Counted from the first letter of the stretch, positions 27,278-36,291 are shown. The stretch: 64,000 bases of DNA from Bacillota bacterium (GCA_030024085.1 JASEJE010000008.1:44854-108853), one strand, 5' to 3'. The notes: a model not told the origin generated them from the letters alone. Program-made: numbers and translations.

Positions 27278-28650
27278 CACGCGATGCAGCATTGAGCAGG
27301 CGTGTGCCGTCCCTTCCTGATACTCTCCTCGCCACAGCCCTTCTCCCGGGCATACTCGGCATATTCATGGCAACGCTTGCCGCCGGGAAGCTCGAGCGCT
27401 CGCCCGGCTGGCTTGTGCTGGCAGGGTTCTCTGGGATCTTTCTTGCGTTCCACATTCTCTCCGGCAGAGGGCGCCGCATCGGCGACCCGGTCATGTTCTC
27501 GGCTGTCGCCTTTCTCTCGGGGCTCGGCCTGGCCGAGGTCCTCAGGCTGGACCCCGGGCTTGCCGCAAGACAGGTCGGGCACCTTGCCGGGGGGGTCGCG
27601 CTCGCCTGGGCGCTTGTGACACTCACCCCGGACCTTCTCGCGCTCGAGAGGTACAGGTTCATTGCCGCCGCGGCGGCCTGCGCGCTCCTGGCAAGCACCA
27701 TACTCTTCGGCGTCGAAGCGGGAGGGGCAAGGTCGTGGCTCGACCTGGGGCCTGTCGCGGTGCAACCCTCAGAAGCCGCGAAAATCCTCATGGTGGTGTT
27801 CTATGCAGGCTACCTCAAGGACACGAGGGTGCTCCTGAGGAAATCGTCAAGGAGGCTTTTCGGCGTCCTCCTGCCGGACGTTTCCTACGTAGGACCGCTC
27901 GCCCTGATGTGGGGCCTTGCCCTCGTGCTCCTGGTGTTTCAAAGGGACCTGGGCGCGGCGGTGCTCTTTTTCGGCGTTTTCCTGTTCATGCTGTACGCGG
28001 CGTCAGGCAGGGCGTCGTATGTGCTTGGAGGAGCGGCGCTCCTCGCGGCGGGCGGCGCAGCGTCTGCCTGGCTCTTTCCGCACGTGAGGTCCAGGTTCGT
28101 TGTGTGGCTCGATCCGTGGCGGTTCATGGATGCTGCAGGCTATCAGACCGTGCAGTCCATGTTCGCAGTGGCGGCGGGAGGACTCATCGGCCTGGGGCCG
28201 GGTCGGGGGATGGCGCACGTCATCCCGGCGGCGCCGACCGACTTCGTTTTCGCCGCCGTATGCGAGGAAATGGGGCTCGTGGGAGGCCTTGCGGTGATCG
28301 GGGCTTACGCTCTGCTGGTCCATAGGGGGCTCATGTGGGCGTCCCGGGCGAGCGACGACTTTCGCGCGCTCATCGCTGCCGGAATGACGTCCCTCATCGG
28401 TCTGCAGGCGTTCACTATAGTCGGGGGGGTGCTGGGGATCGTTCCCCTTACCGGGGTCACGCTGCCCTTTGTGAGCTACGGTGGTAGTTCGATGATTGCC
28501 AGCTTCGCCGCGATCGGTCTTGCGCTTCGGGCAGCCCGCGAGGAGCGGGAGGAGCAAGAGGCGCAGGATAGGGTGCAGGACAGGGCACTGGAGCGGGCGC
28601 AGGAGCGGGAGCCGGATCGGGAGAAGGGAAGGGTGGAGATTGAAGGATAG
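27274..28650 (+). CDS. rodA: SEDS-family glycosyltransferase (RodA/FtsW-like)
   Basis: This polytopic membrane protein polymerises lipid II into glycan strands. Family signatures are ARSWLDLGPVAVQPSEAAKI, FQRDLGAAVLFFGVFLFML, QTVQSMFAVAAGGLIGLGPGRG, PTDFVFAAVCEEMGLVGG and LPFVSYGGSSMIA. The start overlaps the phosphatase stop (ATGA). A highly charged tail of about 30 residues (EREEQEAQDRVQDRALERAQ) after the last helix is unusual. It is paired with the PBP gene that follows, as in actinobacteria, and is distinct from the ftsW of the dcw cluster. Confidence 0.93.
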   Translation: MTRDAALSRRVPSLPDTLLATALLPGILGIFMATLAAGKLERSPGWLVLAGFSGIFLAFHILSGRGRRIGDPVMFSAVAFLSGLGLAEVLRLDPGLAARQVGHLAGGVALAWALVTLTPDLLALERYRFIAAAAACALLASTILFGVEAGGARSWLDLGPVAVQPSEAAKILMVVFYAGYLKDTRVLLRKSSRRLFGVLLPDVSYVGPLALMWGLALVLLVFQRDLGAAVLFFGVFLFMLYAASGRASYVLGGAALLAAGGAASAWLFPHVRSRFVVWLDPWRFMDAAGYQTVQSMFAVAAGGLIGLGPGRGMAHVIPAAPTDFVFAAVCEEMGLVGGLAVIGAYALLVHRGLMWASRASDDFRALIAAGMTSLIGLQAFTIVGGVLGIVPLTGVTLPFVSYGGSSMIASFAAIGLALRAAREEREEQEAQDRVQDRALERAQEREPDREKGRVEIEG

Positions 28651-30061
28651 CATCCGTCGGATCTCCATCGCGTTCCTGATTGCCTTCGCCGTGTTGTCGG
28701 CCAGGCTCCTCCTTGTGGGCGTCGTGCGTGCGCCCTACCTTTCGGCCCACCCACGAAACCCCAGGGTGGCCGCGGTGAGGCGTGACATCGTGCGGGGAGG
28801 GATTTACCTGTCTCGCGGCGAACCGGTTGCCAGGGACAGCGCGTCCGGCGGACCGAGGCTGTATATGGGCCCGCCCGGCCTTGCGCACCTCACAGGCTAT
28901 GAGGACACGAGGTACGGCACGGCGGGGCTCGAGGCGAGTTACAACGCTGAGCTGCTCGGGCTCGGGGGCACGGGCGGAGGGATAGCCCGGTTCGTGAGAG
29001 GACTCCTCGGAGGGGGGCCTGGACGGGGCAACGACATCATCCTCACCGTGGACACGGACGTTCAGCGGGTGGCGGCGCGAGCCATGGGCGGACGCCGTGG
29101 CGCAGCCGTCGCGCTCGACCCGAGGACCGGCGCGGTGCTCGCTATGGTGAGCAACCCGGGTTTCTCGCCCGGGCGGATCGCGTCTGAATGGGACGGCCTC
29201 GTGAAGGACGAGGACAGCCCGCTTTTCAACAGAGCAACCCTTGGTCTCTACCCGCCCGGCTCGGCGATAAAGCCGATCGTCGCCGCGATAGCGCTCTCTT
29301 CCGGCGTGGTCGGCCCAGAGGACACGTTCAGGTGTGAGGGCGCCATACGGGTCGGCACGCGCGCCGGCGACACCCGCGAGGTGTCGTGCCCCAATGGTCG
29401 GGCGCACGGCGAGGTGACCCTCGCGGAGGCCATCGCCCGCTCCTGTAACGTTGCATTCGCCCAGATCGGGTGGCGCATCGGTCGGGAAAAGCTGTATAAT
29501 GGTCTTCGGAGCTTTCATTTTGGAGATGCCTTGCCCTTTGACGTGCCGACCGCGGCGGGCGCCATCACCGTGGGAGGTGGCGGTCTCGACAGGGCGGCCG
29601 TGGCGCAGATATCCATCGGCCAGGGCACACTTGTGGCGAGCCCTCTTCAGATGGCATGCGCTATCGGGGCGCTTGCGAACGGCGGGGTCATGCGCCGCCC
29701 ATACGTGGTCCGGGAGGTGCGTTCCCCCGACGGAACCGTGCTCCGCCGGACGCCGGGCACGATCCTGGAGGTCCCGGTCGCCGCGACGGTCGCTCGTCGG
29801 GTGAAGGACATGATGGTGGAGGCGGTCGCGAGTGGAACCGCGCAGGCGGCCGCCTTGCCGGGGGTGCGGGTTGCCGGTAAAACGGGCACGGCCCAGAACC
29901 CCCACGGCGCGCCCCACGCGTGGTTCCTGGGTTTCGCGCCGGCGGAGGAACCGCGCTGTGTGGTGGCGGTTGTCGTGGAAAACGGCGGATCGGGTGGGCG
30001 GGTTGCCGCGCCCATGGCGCGCGAGATCCTCCGCGCCGCGCTTCGAGACACCTTGCAGTGA
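28640..30061 (+). CDS. pbpA: Class B-like penicillin-binding transpeptidase (PbpA type)
   Basis: One N-terminal helix (ISIAFLIAFAVLSARLLLVG) leads to a short non-catalytic region and a transpeptidase domain. It has SxxK at about residue 208 (PPGSAIKPIV), SxN near 268 (ARSCNVAFAQ) and KTG at about 413 (AGKTGTAQNP). The short N-terminal part and position after a RodA-like gene match actinobacterial PbpA. TTG 28640 is behind GGGTGGAG and overlaps the rodA stop by 11 nt. It should cross-link strands made by its SEDS partner. Confidence 0.92.
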   Translation: MKDSIRRISIAFLIAFAVLSARLLLVGVVRAPYLSAHPRNPRVAAVRRDIVRGGIYLSRGEPVARDSASGGPRLYMGPPGLAHLTGYEDTRYGTAGLEASYNAELLGLGGTGGGIARFVRGLLGGGPGRGNDIILTVDTDVQRVAARAMGGRRGAAVALDPRTGAVLAMVSNPGFSPGRIASEWDGLVKDEDSPLFNRATLGLYPPGSAIKPIVAAIALSSGVVGPEDTFRCEGAIRVGTRAGDTREVSCPNGRAHGEVTLAEAIARSCNVAFAQIGWRIGREKLYNGLRSFHFGDALPFDVPTAAGAITVGGGGLDRAAVAQISIGQGTLVASPLQMACAIGALANGGVMRRPYVVREVRSPDGTVLRRTPGTILEVPVAATVARRVKDMMVEAVASGTAQAAALPGVRVAGKTGTAQNPHGAPHAWFLGFAPAEEPRCVVAVVVENGGSGGRVAAPMAREILRAALRDTLQ

Positions 30062-30079
30062 GGCAGGCGAGGTGAGACC

Positions 30080-32017
30080 ATGATAGATGAGGTCCTCGGG
30101 AGAAGGTACAGGATCCTGTCCAGGGTGGGCGAGGGTGGCATGGCCGAGGTATACAGGGCCCGCGACTCTGTGCTCAACCGCATCGTTGCCATAAAGGTCC
30201 TGAGGCCCCAGTTCGCTTCCGACGAGGAGTTCGTGGAGAGGTTCCGCAGGGAGGCGCAGGCGGCGGCGAGCCTCTCCCATCCCAATATCGTCAGCATCTA
30301 CGACGTGGGTCGGGACGGCGACCGCTACTACATAGTCATGGAGTACGTGAGCGGCCGGAGCCTCAAAGATCTCATCCGCGAGCAGGGGTCGCTTCCTCCG
30401 GACAGGGCGGCCTGGATAGCCTCCCAGATCCTGGCGGCGCTGGACCACGCACACGAAAACAACATCGTCCACAGGGACATCAAGCCCCACAACATCCTCG
30501 TGACCCCAGAGGGCAGGGTCAAGGTGACGGACTTCGGCATAGCCCGCGCCACGAGCACCTCCGCGCTCACCGAGACCGGTACCATCATCGGGACCGTCAA
30601 CTACTTCTCGCCGGAGCAGGCCAAGGGCGAGGCGGCAGGCGTCGGGTCCGACATCTACTCCCTGGGCGTCGTGCTTTACGAGATGATCACCGGAAGGGTG
30701 CCCTTCAGGGGGGACACGCCCATAGCCATAGCTCTTCAGCATCTCCAGAGCGCGGCGGTTCCGCCTTCGGAGCTGAATCCCAAGGTGCCTCCGGATCTCG
30801 ACAGGATAGTCATGAAGGCCCTGGAGAAAGATCCGTCCCGCCGTTATCGGCACGCGCGCGACATGATGCGCGCTCTCGACGCGTACGCATCGTCACTGAA
30901 AGGTGCGGAAACCGGCCAGGGTGCAAGCTCCCTGGGCGAAGATGGGGTGCCGGCGGAGGCGCCCACGGAGGTGTTCAGGGTGCCCCCGCCTCGCGGTCCA
31001 AAAGGAGTGGATGACACCCTGATACGACCCGAGAAGGCTTCGCGTGGTTTCGGAAGGGCAGTAGCGACGGTGGTGGCCGTCGCCCTGATCGTGCTGGCGC
31101 TTGCAGGGGTGGCCGTCGTCAAGCTGCCGGAATGGCTGTACGTCGAGGAAGTGCGGGTGCCCGACTTCACAGGAAAGACGCTGGATGAAGCGAGGCTCAT
31201 GGCTGAGCAGGCTGGGCTTCGCCTGGACGAGCCCGACAGGCGTTACGATGACTCCGCTCCGCCCAACGCCATCGTCTCCCAGCGGCCCGCCCCATACGAG
31301 AAGGTCAAGCTGAACAGCAGGGTGACCCTGGTGGTGAGCATAGGCAAGGAGATGGTGGAGGTTCCCGACCTCAAGGGCATGGACCTTCGACAGGCCCTCC
31401 TTGAACTGGAGCGGGTGGAGCTCACCGCTGGCGTGCAGTCCGAGGAGTATAGCTCCGATATCGAGCGCGGCCGGGTGTTGTCGCAGTCGCCTGAGGCGGG
31501 GAGGCGCGTGGAAAAAGGCGTTCCGGTGGATATCGTGCTCTCCGGCGGCCCCGAGCCGAACGTGGTGGCCGTGCCCGACCTTGTGGGCGCCACCATCTCC
31601 GAGGCCGAGTCGAAGCTGGCCCTGGCCGGACTCGTCAAGGGCAACGTGACCGAGGAGTCGCGAGAGGGCGAAAGCGCTGGGGTCGTCCTGCGGCAGGTCC
31701 CGCCGCCCGGCCAGGATGTGCAGCGTGGTACCCCTGTAGACCTGGTGGTGTCCGCCGGAACGGGCGACGCGTCATCGATACTCGATGCCATAACCCCCAT
31801 TTCCACGCTGGTCACCATAGTGGTGCCTGCCGGCGCCGACCAGCAGGAGGTCAGGATCAAGATCAACGATTACTATGGCGAGAGGGACTACTACGTGGGG
31901 ATGCACTCGCCAGGCGAGCGCATCGAGAAACAGGTGAGCGCGTGGGGCAGGAAGGTCAGGATCAGGGTGTACATTGCCGGGATTCTCTACAAGGACGAGT
32001 GGGTGCCGAAGGGATAA
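30080..32017 (+). CDS. prkC: PASTA-domain Ser/Thr protein kinase (PknB/PrkC)
   Basis: The kinase domain (residues 1-about 270) has the glycine loop GEGGMAEVYRA, Lys at about 40 (VAIKVLRP), HRDIKPHNIL with catalytic Asp near 133 and DFG near 151. A helix (about 326-347) is followed by three PASTA repeats (about 355-420, 422-488, 490-560; VPDFTGKTLDEA, VPDLKGMDLRQA, VPDLVGATISEA), which sense muropeptides or lipid II. A further C-terminal segment of about 80 residues has no PASTA features. The kinase reports wall status; likely partners are the FHA, SEDS and PBP proteins encoded just upstream. Confidence 0.96.
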   Translation: MIDEVLGRRYRILSRVGEGGMAEVYRARDSVLNRIVAIKVLRPQFASDEEFVERFRREAQAAASLSHPNIVSIYDVGRDGDRYYIVMEYVSGRSLKDLIREQGSLPPDRAAWIASQILAALDHAHENNIVHRDIKPHNILVTPEGRVKVTDFGIARATSTSALTETGTIIGTVNYFSPEQAKGEAAGVGSDIYSLGVVLYEMITGRVPFRGDTPIAIALQHLQSAAVPPSELNPKVPPDLDRIVMKALEKDPSRRYRHARDMMRALDAYASSLKGAETGQGASSLGEDGVPAEAPTEVFRVPPPRGPKGVDDTLIRPEKASRGFGRAVATVVAVALIVLALAGVAVVKLPEWLYVEEVRVPDFTGKTLDEARLMAEQAGLRLDEPDRRYDDSAPPNAIVSQRPAPYEKVKLNSRVTLVVSIGKEMVEVPDLKGMDLRQALLELERVELTAGVQSEEYSSDIERGRVLSQSPEAGRRVEKGVPVDIVLSGGPEPNVVAVPDLVGATISEAESKLALAGLVKGNVTEESREGESAGVVLRQVPPPGQDVQRGTPVDLVVSAGTGDASSILDAITPISTLVTIVVPAGADQQEVRIKINDYYGERDYYVGMHSPGERIEKQVSAWGRKVRIRVYIAGILYKDEWVPKG

Positions 32018-32031
32018 CAGGAGGACGGTGA

Positions 32032-32922
32032 ATGCCTGAAGGCCGGGTTACGAGGGCTTACGCCGGACACTATTACGTGGATCTGCAGGGGACCACGCTC
32101 GACTGTGCGGCCCGGGGCAGGCTCCGAAAAGAAGGCAAGGAGGTCCTGGTGGGGGACATCGTCTCGATCAACGTGACGGGGCCGGGAAGCGGCGTCATCG
32201 AGGACGTGCTTCCGAGGAGGTCGCGCCTTGTGAGGCCGCCCGTGGCCAATGTGGACCAGGCCGTGATCGTGATGGCGTGCGCCGACCCCGAACCAGACCT
32301 CGAGCTTCTCGACCGCATGCTCGTGGTGGTCGCCTCCGCTGGGCTCGAGTCGGTGATATGTTTCAACAAGATGGACCTGGTCAGCGACTACGCCTCGAGG
32401 AAGCTTACGCGGCCATACAGGCGCGCGGGCTATGTCGTGGTCCGGGCGAGCGCGAGGGCAGGCTGGGGACTAGGACTGCTCAGGAGGGCGCTGGCCGGGA
32501 AGATCTCCGTTTTCTCCGGACCGTCCGGCGTCGGCAAGTCGGCTCTTCTCAACGCTCTCGAGCCGGGCCTGCGCCTGCGGTGCGGCGAGGTGAGCGCGAG
32601 GACTGGGCGCGGCAGGCACACCACGCGCTACTCGGTGCTTCTCGAGGTGGGGCCCGGCGGATACGTCGCAGATACGCCCGGGTTCTCCAGGCTGGACCTG
32701 GACATCACGGGCTTGCGTCGCGACGGCCTGGACGACTTCTTCCCGGAGCTCGCGGCGAGACGCGACGGCTGCAGGTTCGCGGGGTGCCTGCACCACAAAG
32801 AGCCACGGTGCGCCGTGAAGGCCGCCGTGGAGGCCGGGGAAGTGTCCTCCTCGCGCTACGAGCATTATGTGAAGTTCCTCGAGGAGATCATTGAGGCGGA
32901 GAGGGAGGGAAAGCGTTGGTGA
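32032..32922 (+). CDS. rsgA: Ribosome small subunit-dependent GTPase RsgA
   Basis: RsgA is a circularly permuted GTPase that matures the 30S subunit. An OB-fold N-terminus precedes G4 (CFNKMDL), then G1 (SGPSGVGKSALLNAL) and G3 (DTPGFSRLDL). The zinc-binding end has CRFAGCLHHKEPRCAVKAAV. Length (296 aa) is normal. It follows the kinase gene by 14 nt, as in many Bacillota, and overlaps rpe. Confidence 0.95.
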   Translation: MPEGRVTRAYAGHYYVDLQGTTLDCAARGRLRKEGKEVLVGDIVSINVTGPGSGVIEDVLPRRSRLVRPPVANVDQAVIVMACADPEPDLELLDRMLVVVASAGLESVICFNKMDLVSDYASRKLTRPYRRAGYVVVRASARAGWGLGLLRRALAGKISVFSGPSGVGKSALLNALEPGLRLRCGEVSARTGRGRHTTRYSVLLEVGPGGYVADTPGFSRLDLDITGLRRDGLDDFFPELAARRDGCRFAGCLHHKEPRCAVKAAVEAGEVSSSRYEHYVKFLEEIIEAEREGKRW

Positions 32923-33584
32923 AGATAGCCCCATCCATACTCTCTGCGGACTTCGCGCACCTTGCCGATGAGGCCGCCCGCGTGGGGGAGTGCGCGGACC
33001 TCCTACACGTGGACGTGATGGACGGACATTTCGTCCCGAACATCACGGTGGGTCCTCCAGTGGTAGCATCGCTGCATGCATCGACCCGACTCCCCCTCGA
33101 TGTCCACCTCATGATCGCAGATCCCGATGCTTACGTTGGAAACTTTGCAGAGGCAGGGGCGTCGATAATCACGGTCCATGCCGAGGCAACGCCTCACGTT
33201 CACCGGACGCTCCAGGCCGTGAGAGCCACGGGGGCGCGGGCGGGCGTCGCCATCTGTCCCGCCACGCCGGCGACCCATCTGGAACACATCCTCGACCTCG
33301 TGGACCTCATCCTCGTCATGACGGTTAACCCGGGGTTCGGGGGGCAGGAGTTCATCGGGGGGATGCTACGCAAGATCAGCCAGGTGAAGGCCATGGTCGA
33401 CCAGTCCGGCAGGGCCATCGATATCGAGGTGGATGGCGGCATATCGGACGCAACCACGCCTCTCGTGGTGAAGGCCGGCGCGAATGTGCTCGTCGCGGGG
33501 AACTTCGTCTTCGGTGGCGGCGACCCGCGCGCAAACGTCGAGCGACTCAGGGAGAGCGCGCTCTCCGCGTTGCCGTCTTGCTAA
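32916..33584 (+). CDS. rpe: Ribulose-phosphate 3-epimerase
   Basis: Rpe interconverts ribulose 5-phosphate and xylulose 5-phosphate in the pentose phosphate pathway. Markers are IAPSILSADFAHLADE, VDVMDGHFVPNITVGP, DVHLMIADPD, LVMTVNPGFGGQEFI and IEVDGGISD, including the metal-binding His/Asp set. The 222-aa length is typical. Its start (TTG 32916 or GTG 32919) overlaps the rsgA stop, and a terminator follows. Confidence 0.96.
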   Translation: MVKIAPSILSADFAHLADEAARVGECADLLHVDVMDGHFVPNITVGPPVVASLHASTRLPLDVHLMIADPDAYVGNFAEAGASIITVHAEATPHVHRTLQAVRATGARAGVAICPATPATHLEHILDLVDLILVMTVNPGFGGQEFIGGMLRKISQVKAMVDQSGRAIDIEVDGGISDATTPLVVKAGANVLVAGNFVFGGGDPRANVERLRESALSALPSC

Positions 33585-33595
33585 AGGACGTTTAC

Positions 33596-33621
33596 GCCCC
33601 CATCGCCGGGAATGGGGCTTT
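33596..33621 (+). terminator. Terminator after rpe
   Basis: GCCCCCAT pairs with ATGGGGC (one bulged C) around an 8-nt loop and is followed by TTT. It closes the signalling operon. Confidence 0.6.
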
Positions 33622-33692
33622 ACCAGGCCAATTGCCATGTTTGCCTGATGTTTGCCCTCGCCGCAGGCGGGGGCCTTGTGTTATAATTGCTG

Positions 33693-34096
33693 CTAAGTGA
33701 GGGTTCGTCGGTTCCTCCCCGCTTTGCAGCGGCTGTTGGGTTGCCGGTGGTTGCACGACGAGGCGCTGTCGGTCTATCTGGCGAGCCTGAACGCCAAATC
33801 CAACGAAGTATGGCGCCATAAGTTTGCGACACTTTTTCTGACGGCGTTGGGGTTGCCGGTGCTTGCTAGGGCGGGGCGCCTGGAATTTGGCTAGCCTTGA
33901 GCGCCAAATTCGAACGCATCTCACCGCACGCGCCGTCCCCGGAGGGCAACACCGGCAACGCTGGAGAGGACTTGCGCGCTGAAAAGTAGCGCGAATTTGT
34001 GGCGATCTACTGGGGCGCACCGCTAGCGCGCCGTCCTCGGAGCGCACCACCGGCAACCCCTGGAGGAGTGGCGGTGATTTCTGAACCCGCGCTTAG
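33693..34096 (+). repeat. Type I element copy Ic, split by a nested type II element
   Basis: Left part 33693-33806 and right part 34012-34096 together form a type I element of about 199 bp, matching copies Ia and Ib across the junction. In Ib the bases at the junction are CGAG without interruption. The outer flanks are TA on both sides, and removal restores gCTAGcc. The outer insertion therefore came first. Confidence 0.88.
33807..34011 (+). repeat. Type II element copy IIb, nested inside copy Ic
   Basis: This full-length type II copy (AGTATGGCGCCAT...GCGATCTACT, 205 bp) is over 85% identical by eye to IIa. Flanks are GA at the left and GG at the right, in host sequence that reads CGAG in copy Ib. 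That suggests a 2-bp duplication with one later change. It shows that type II moved after type I had settled. Confidence 0.9.
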
Positions 34097-34127
34097 CCCG
34101 CAAGAACCCGTGGGAGGGAGAGCAGAG

Positions 34128-34700
34128 GTGAAGGTATTCGGGTTCGATGTCACAAAGGTCATACTTGCGTTCCTCGTAACATTCGGCATCCTCACAGGAG
34201 GGCGGATCGCCGCGTACCATGTGCAGGTGGAAAGGCCTCTCGAGGCGTTCCTCAGGCAGCGCCCGGACGTCGTGAACTGGAGTCTGGTGCGGGGCGCATC
34301 GTCCACACCTGAGGTTCATGTCCGTCTCCAGGAGGTTGGAGATATCCAGGCTGCCTACCTCGGCCTCCGAGAGGGGCTTACCCGGGCCACGGGAAGGTCT
34401 CCGGTCATCATCATCGAAGATGCCCGCACCCGGGAGCTTGTTGGGGCATACCGCCGCATGCGCCTGGCCATCGAGGAGGCCGTGGCCCGCGGGACGTTCC
34501 AGGAGATGGCGAGATCCATAGACTCCGAGGCGAGACAGGCACACCTCGACAGGTGGGGCGTGTATGTGGACTCTTCGCATGTGTACCTGCAGTTGCACAA
34601 GGGCGGGCGTTACCTCTACGAGGTGATCCCGAGGCAGGAGCCTGCGGCGCCCCCGGGGGATGTGAGCGCGGGCTCCCGCGTGAGAGCCACCTTGTGGTAG
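34128..34700 (+). CDS. Single-helix membrane protein of unknown function, upstream of FtsH-like gene
   Basis: I do not recognise this 190-aa protein. It has one hydrophobic segment near the N-terminus (ILAFLVTFGILTGGRIAAY, about residues 10-28). A mixed alpha/beta domain follows, with a helix rich in Arg/Glu (GAYRRMRLAIEEAVARGTFQ) and a beta-rich end (WGVYVDSSHVYLQLHKGGRY). GTG 34128 follows GGGAGGGAG. It ends 96 nt before the FtsH-like gene on the same strand, so a role as partner or adaptor of that protease is a reasonable guess only. Confidence 0.7.
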   Translation: MKVFGFDVTKVILAFLVTFGILTGGRIAAYHVQVERPLEAFLRQRPDVVNWSLVRGASSTPEVHVRLQEVGDIQAAYLGLREGLTRATGRSPVIIIEDARTRELVGAYRRMRLAIEEAVARGTFQEMARSIDSEARQAHLDRWGVYVDSSHVYLQLHKGGRYLYEVIPRQEPAAPPGDVSAGSRVRATLW

Positions 34701-34796
34701 CCGACCATGTGGCACGCGGGGTAAGGAAGGGCGGCGGGACTGTCTGACGTTACATTCGGGACATTCGAGGTTGCGAAAGGGTGATGGAGTCTCACG

Positions 34797-36278
34797 ATGC
34801 TGAAAGAAATCGGCGTGGGGGCGTCGCTCGCTGTAGCGACGTTCCTCCTCGCCTCCGGCTACAACATAACACCTGTGCTGCTGCTCTTCGGCATCGGGCT
34901 CGCCCTGTGGTACCTCCAGTCCGGCCCAGGAGTGGGCGTCGGGAGGCGCTTCCACGTGCTGGGTCAGGGCCGAGGAGGCCCGGGTGTTCCGGGCGTCTCC
35001 TTCGGCGACATCGGAGGACAGGAGGTCGCGAAGCGGGAGCTTCTGGAGGCCCTGGAGTTCGTGACGAGAGCTGACGAGGTGAGAGCGCTGGGAATTCGCC
35101 CCTTACGCGGGATACTGCTCACAGGTCCGCCCGGCACCGGCAAGACGCTGCTGGCGAAGGCCGCAGCAAGCTATACGGGGAGCGTGTTCCTGGCCGCGAG
35201 CGGGTCTGAGTTCGTGGAGATGTATGCCGGTGTCGGTGCTCAGCGGGTGCGCCAGCTCTTCAGCACTGCAAGGACCCGGGCCACTCGTGAGAAACGCGGC
35301 AGCGCCATGGTGTTCATAGACGAGATCGAGGTGCTCGGCGGCAAGCGTGGAAAGCACACGAGCCATCTCGAGTACGACCAGACGCTCAACCAGTTGCTCG
35401 TGGAGATGGACGGCATCAACCCGTACGATGAGGTCAGGCTCCTGGTGATAGGGGCGACCAACCGCGCGGACCTGCTCGACCCGGCTCTCCTCCGGCCGGG
35501 AAGGTTCGACAGGGTCGTTCAGGTGAATCTCCCTGACCGCGAAGGTCGTCTTCATATCCTTCGCATCCACACGAAGGGCAAACCTCTGGCGGACGATGTG
35601 GATCTGGATGATATTGCCAGGGACACCTTTGGGTTCTCCGGGGCGCACCTTGAGAATCTCGTCAATGAGGCCGCCATACTGGCCATGCGCCAGGGCAAGG
35701 GCGTCATAGGGCCGAACGAGTTCAGGGACGCCATAGACAAGGTCATCATGGGCGAGAGGCTTGACCGCCGCCCGAGCAAGGCGGACCTTGAGAGGATTGC
35801 GTTCCATGAGGTGGGTCACGCGCTCGCAAGCGAGGTGCTCCGTCCCGGGTCGGTCTCCATGGTTACGGTAACGTCGCGCGGAAGAGCGCTGGGGTATACC
35901 AGGCAGACCCAGGAGGAGGACCTGTGCCTCTACACGCGCGACTGGCTCGAGGACCAGCTTGCCGTGTTGCTGGGCGGCGCGGTGGCCGAGGAGATCCGCT
36001 TCGGCTCACGGTCCACGGGCGCTGCCAACGATTTCGAGCAGGCTCTGGACATCGCGAGGCGCCTCGTGAGCGCCGGGATGTCGCCGCTCGGCGTGGTGAA
36101 CGTGGACGAGCTTCCACGGCAGCTCTATCACGAGACCATGAGCGCCATCATGAAAGCCCAGGAGCGGAGGGCGAGGGAGATCCTCGAGTCCAGGGATGAC
36201 GTTCTCGCGGCGGCCAGCGCGGTGCTGCTGGAAAACGAGAAGATCGATGGTGAGGAGCTCAGGGAGATGCTGCAGTAG
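34797..36278 (+). CDS. Short FtsH-like membrane AAA+ zinc protease
   Basis: Two N-terminal helices with almost no loop between them (about residues 8-40) precede an AAA+ domain: Walker A GPPGTGKT (about 109-116), pore segment FVEMYAGVG, Walker B MVFIDEIEVLGG, and ATNRADLLDPALLRPGRFDR. The M41-type protease domain has HEVGH at 337-341 and the third zinc ligand in GAANDFEQA (Asp about 412), so it should be active. At 493 aa it is about 100 residues shorter than typical FtsH: it lacks the extracytoplasmic domain and part of the C-terminus. It is probably a paralogue, not the housekeeping FtsH. Confidence 0.88.
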   Translation: MLKEIGVGASLAVATFLLASGYNITPVLLLFGIGLALWYLQSGPGVGVGRRFHVLGQGRGGPGVPGVSFGDIGGQEVAKRELLEALEFVTRADEVRALGIRPLRGILLTGPPGTGKTLLAKAAASYTGSVFLAASGSEFVEMYAGVGAQRVRQLFSTARTRATREKRGSAMVFIDEIEVLGGKRGKHTSHLEYDQTLNQLLVEMDGINPYDEVRLLVIGATNRADLLDPALLRPGRFDRVVQVNLPDREGRLHILRIHTKGKPLADDVDLDDIARDTFGFSGAHLENLVNEAAILAMRQGKGVIGPNEFRDAIDKVIMGERLDRRPSKADLERIAFHEVGHALASEVLRPGSVSMVTVTSRGRALGYTRQTQEEDLCLYTRDWLEDQLAVLLGGAVAEEIRFGSRSTGAANDFEQALDIARRLVSAGMSPLGVVNVDELPRQLYHETMSAIMKAQERRAREILESRDDVLAAASAVLLENEKIDGEELREMLQ

Positions 36279-36291
36279 ACCCGTCCAGGGT

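Noticed and set aside
28457..30853. 798-residue open frame on the minus strand
   Set aside because: It lies opposite the rodA-like, PBP and kinase genes, which have full motif sets. High GC leaves few stops on the other strand. No family motif or ribosome site was seen.
33585..34127. Small genes within the repeat-rich gap after rpe
   Set aside because: The open frames there (for example 33697-33894) are translations of type I/II elements in arbitrary frames and are not kept open between copies.
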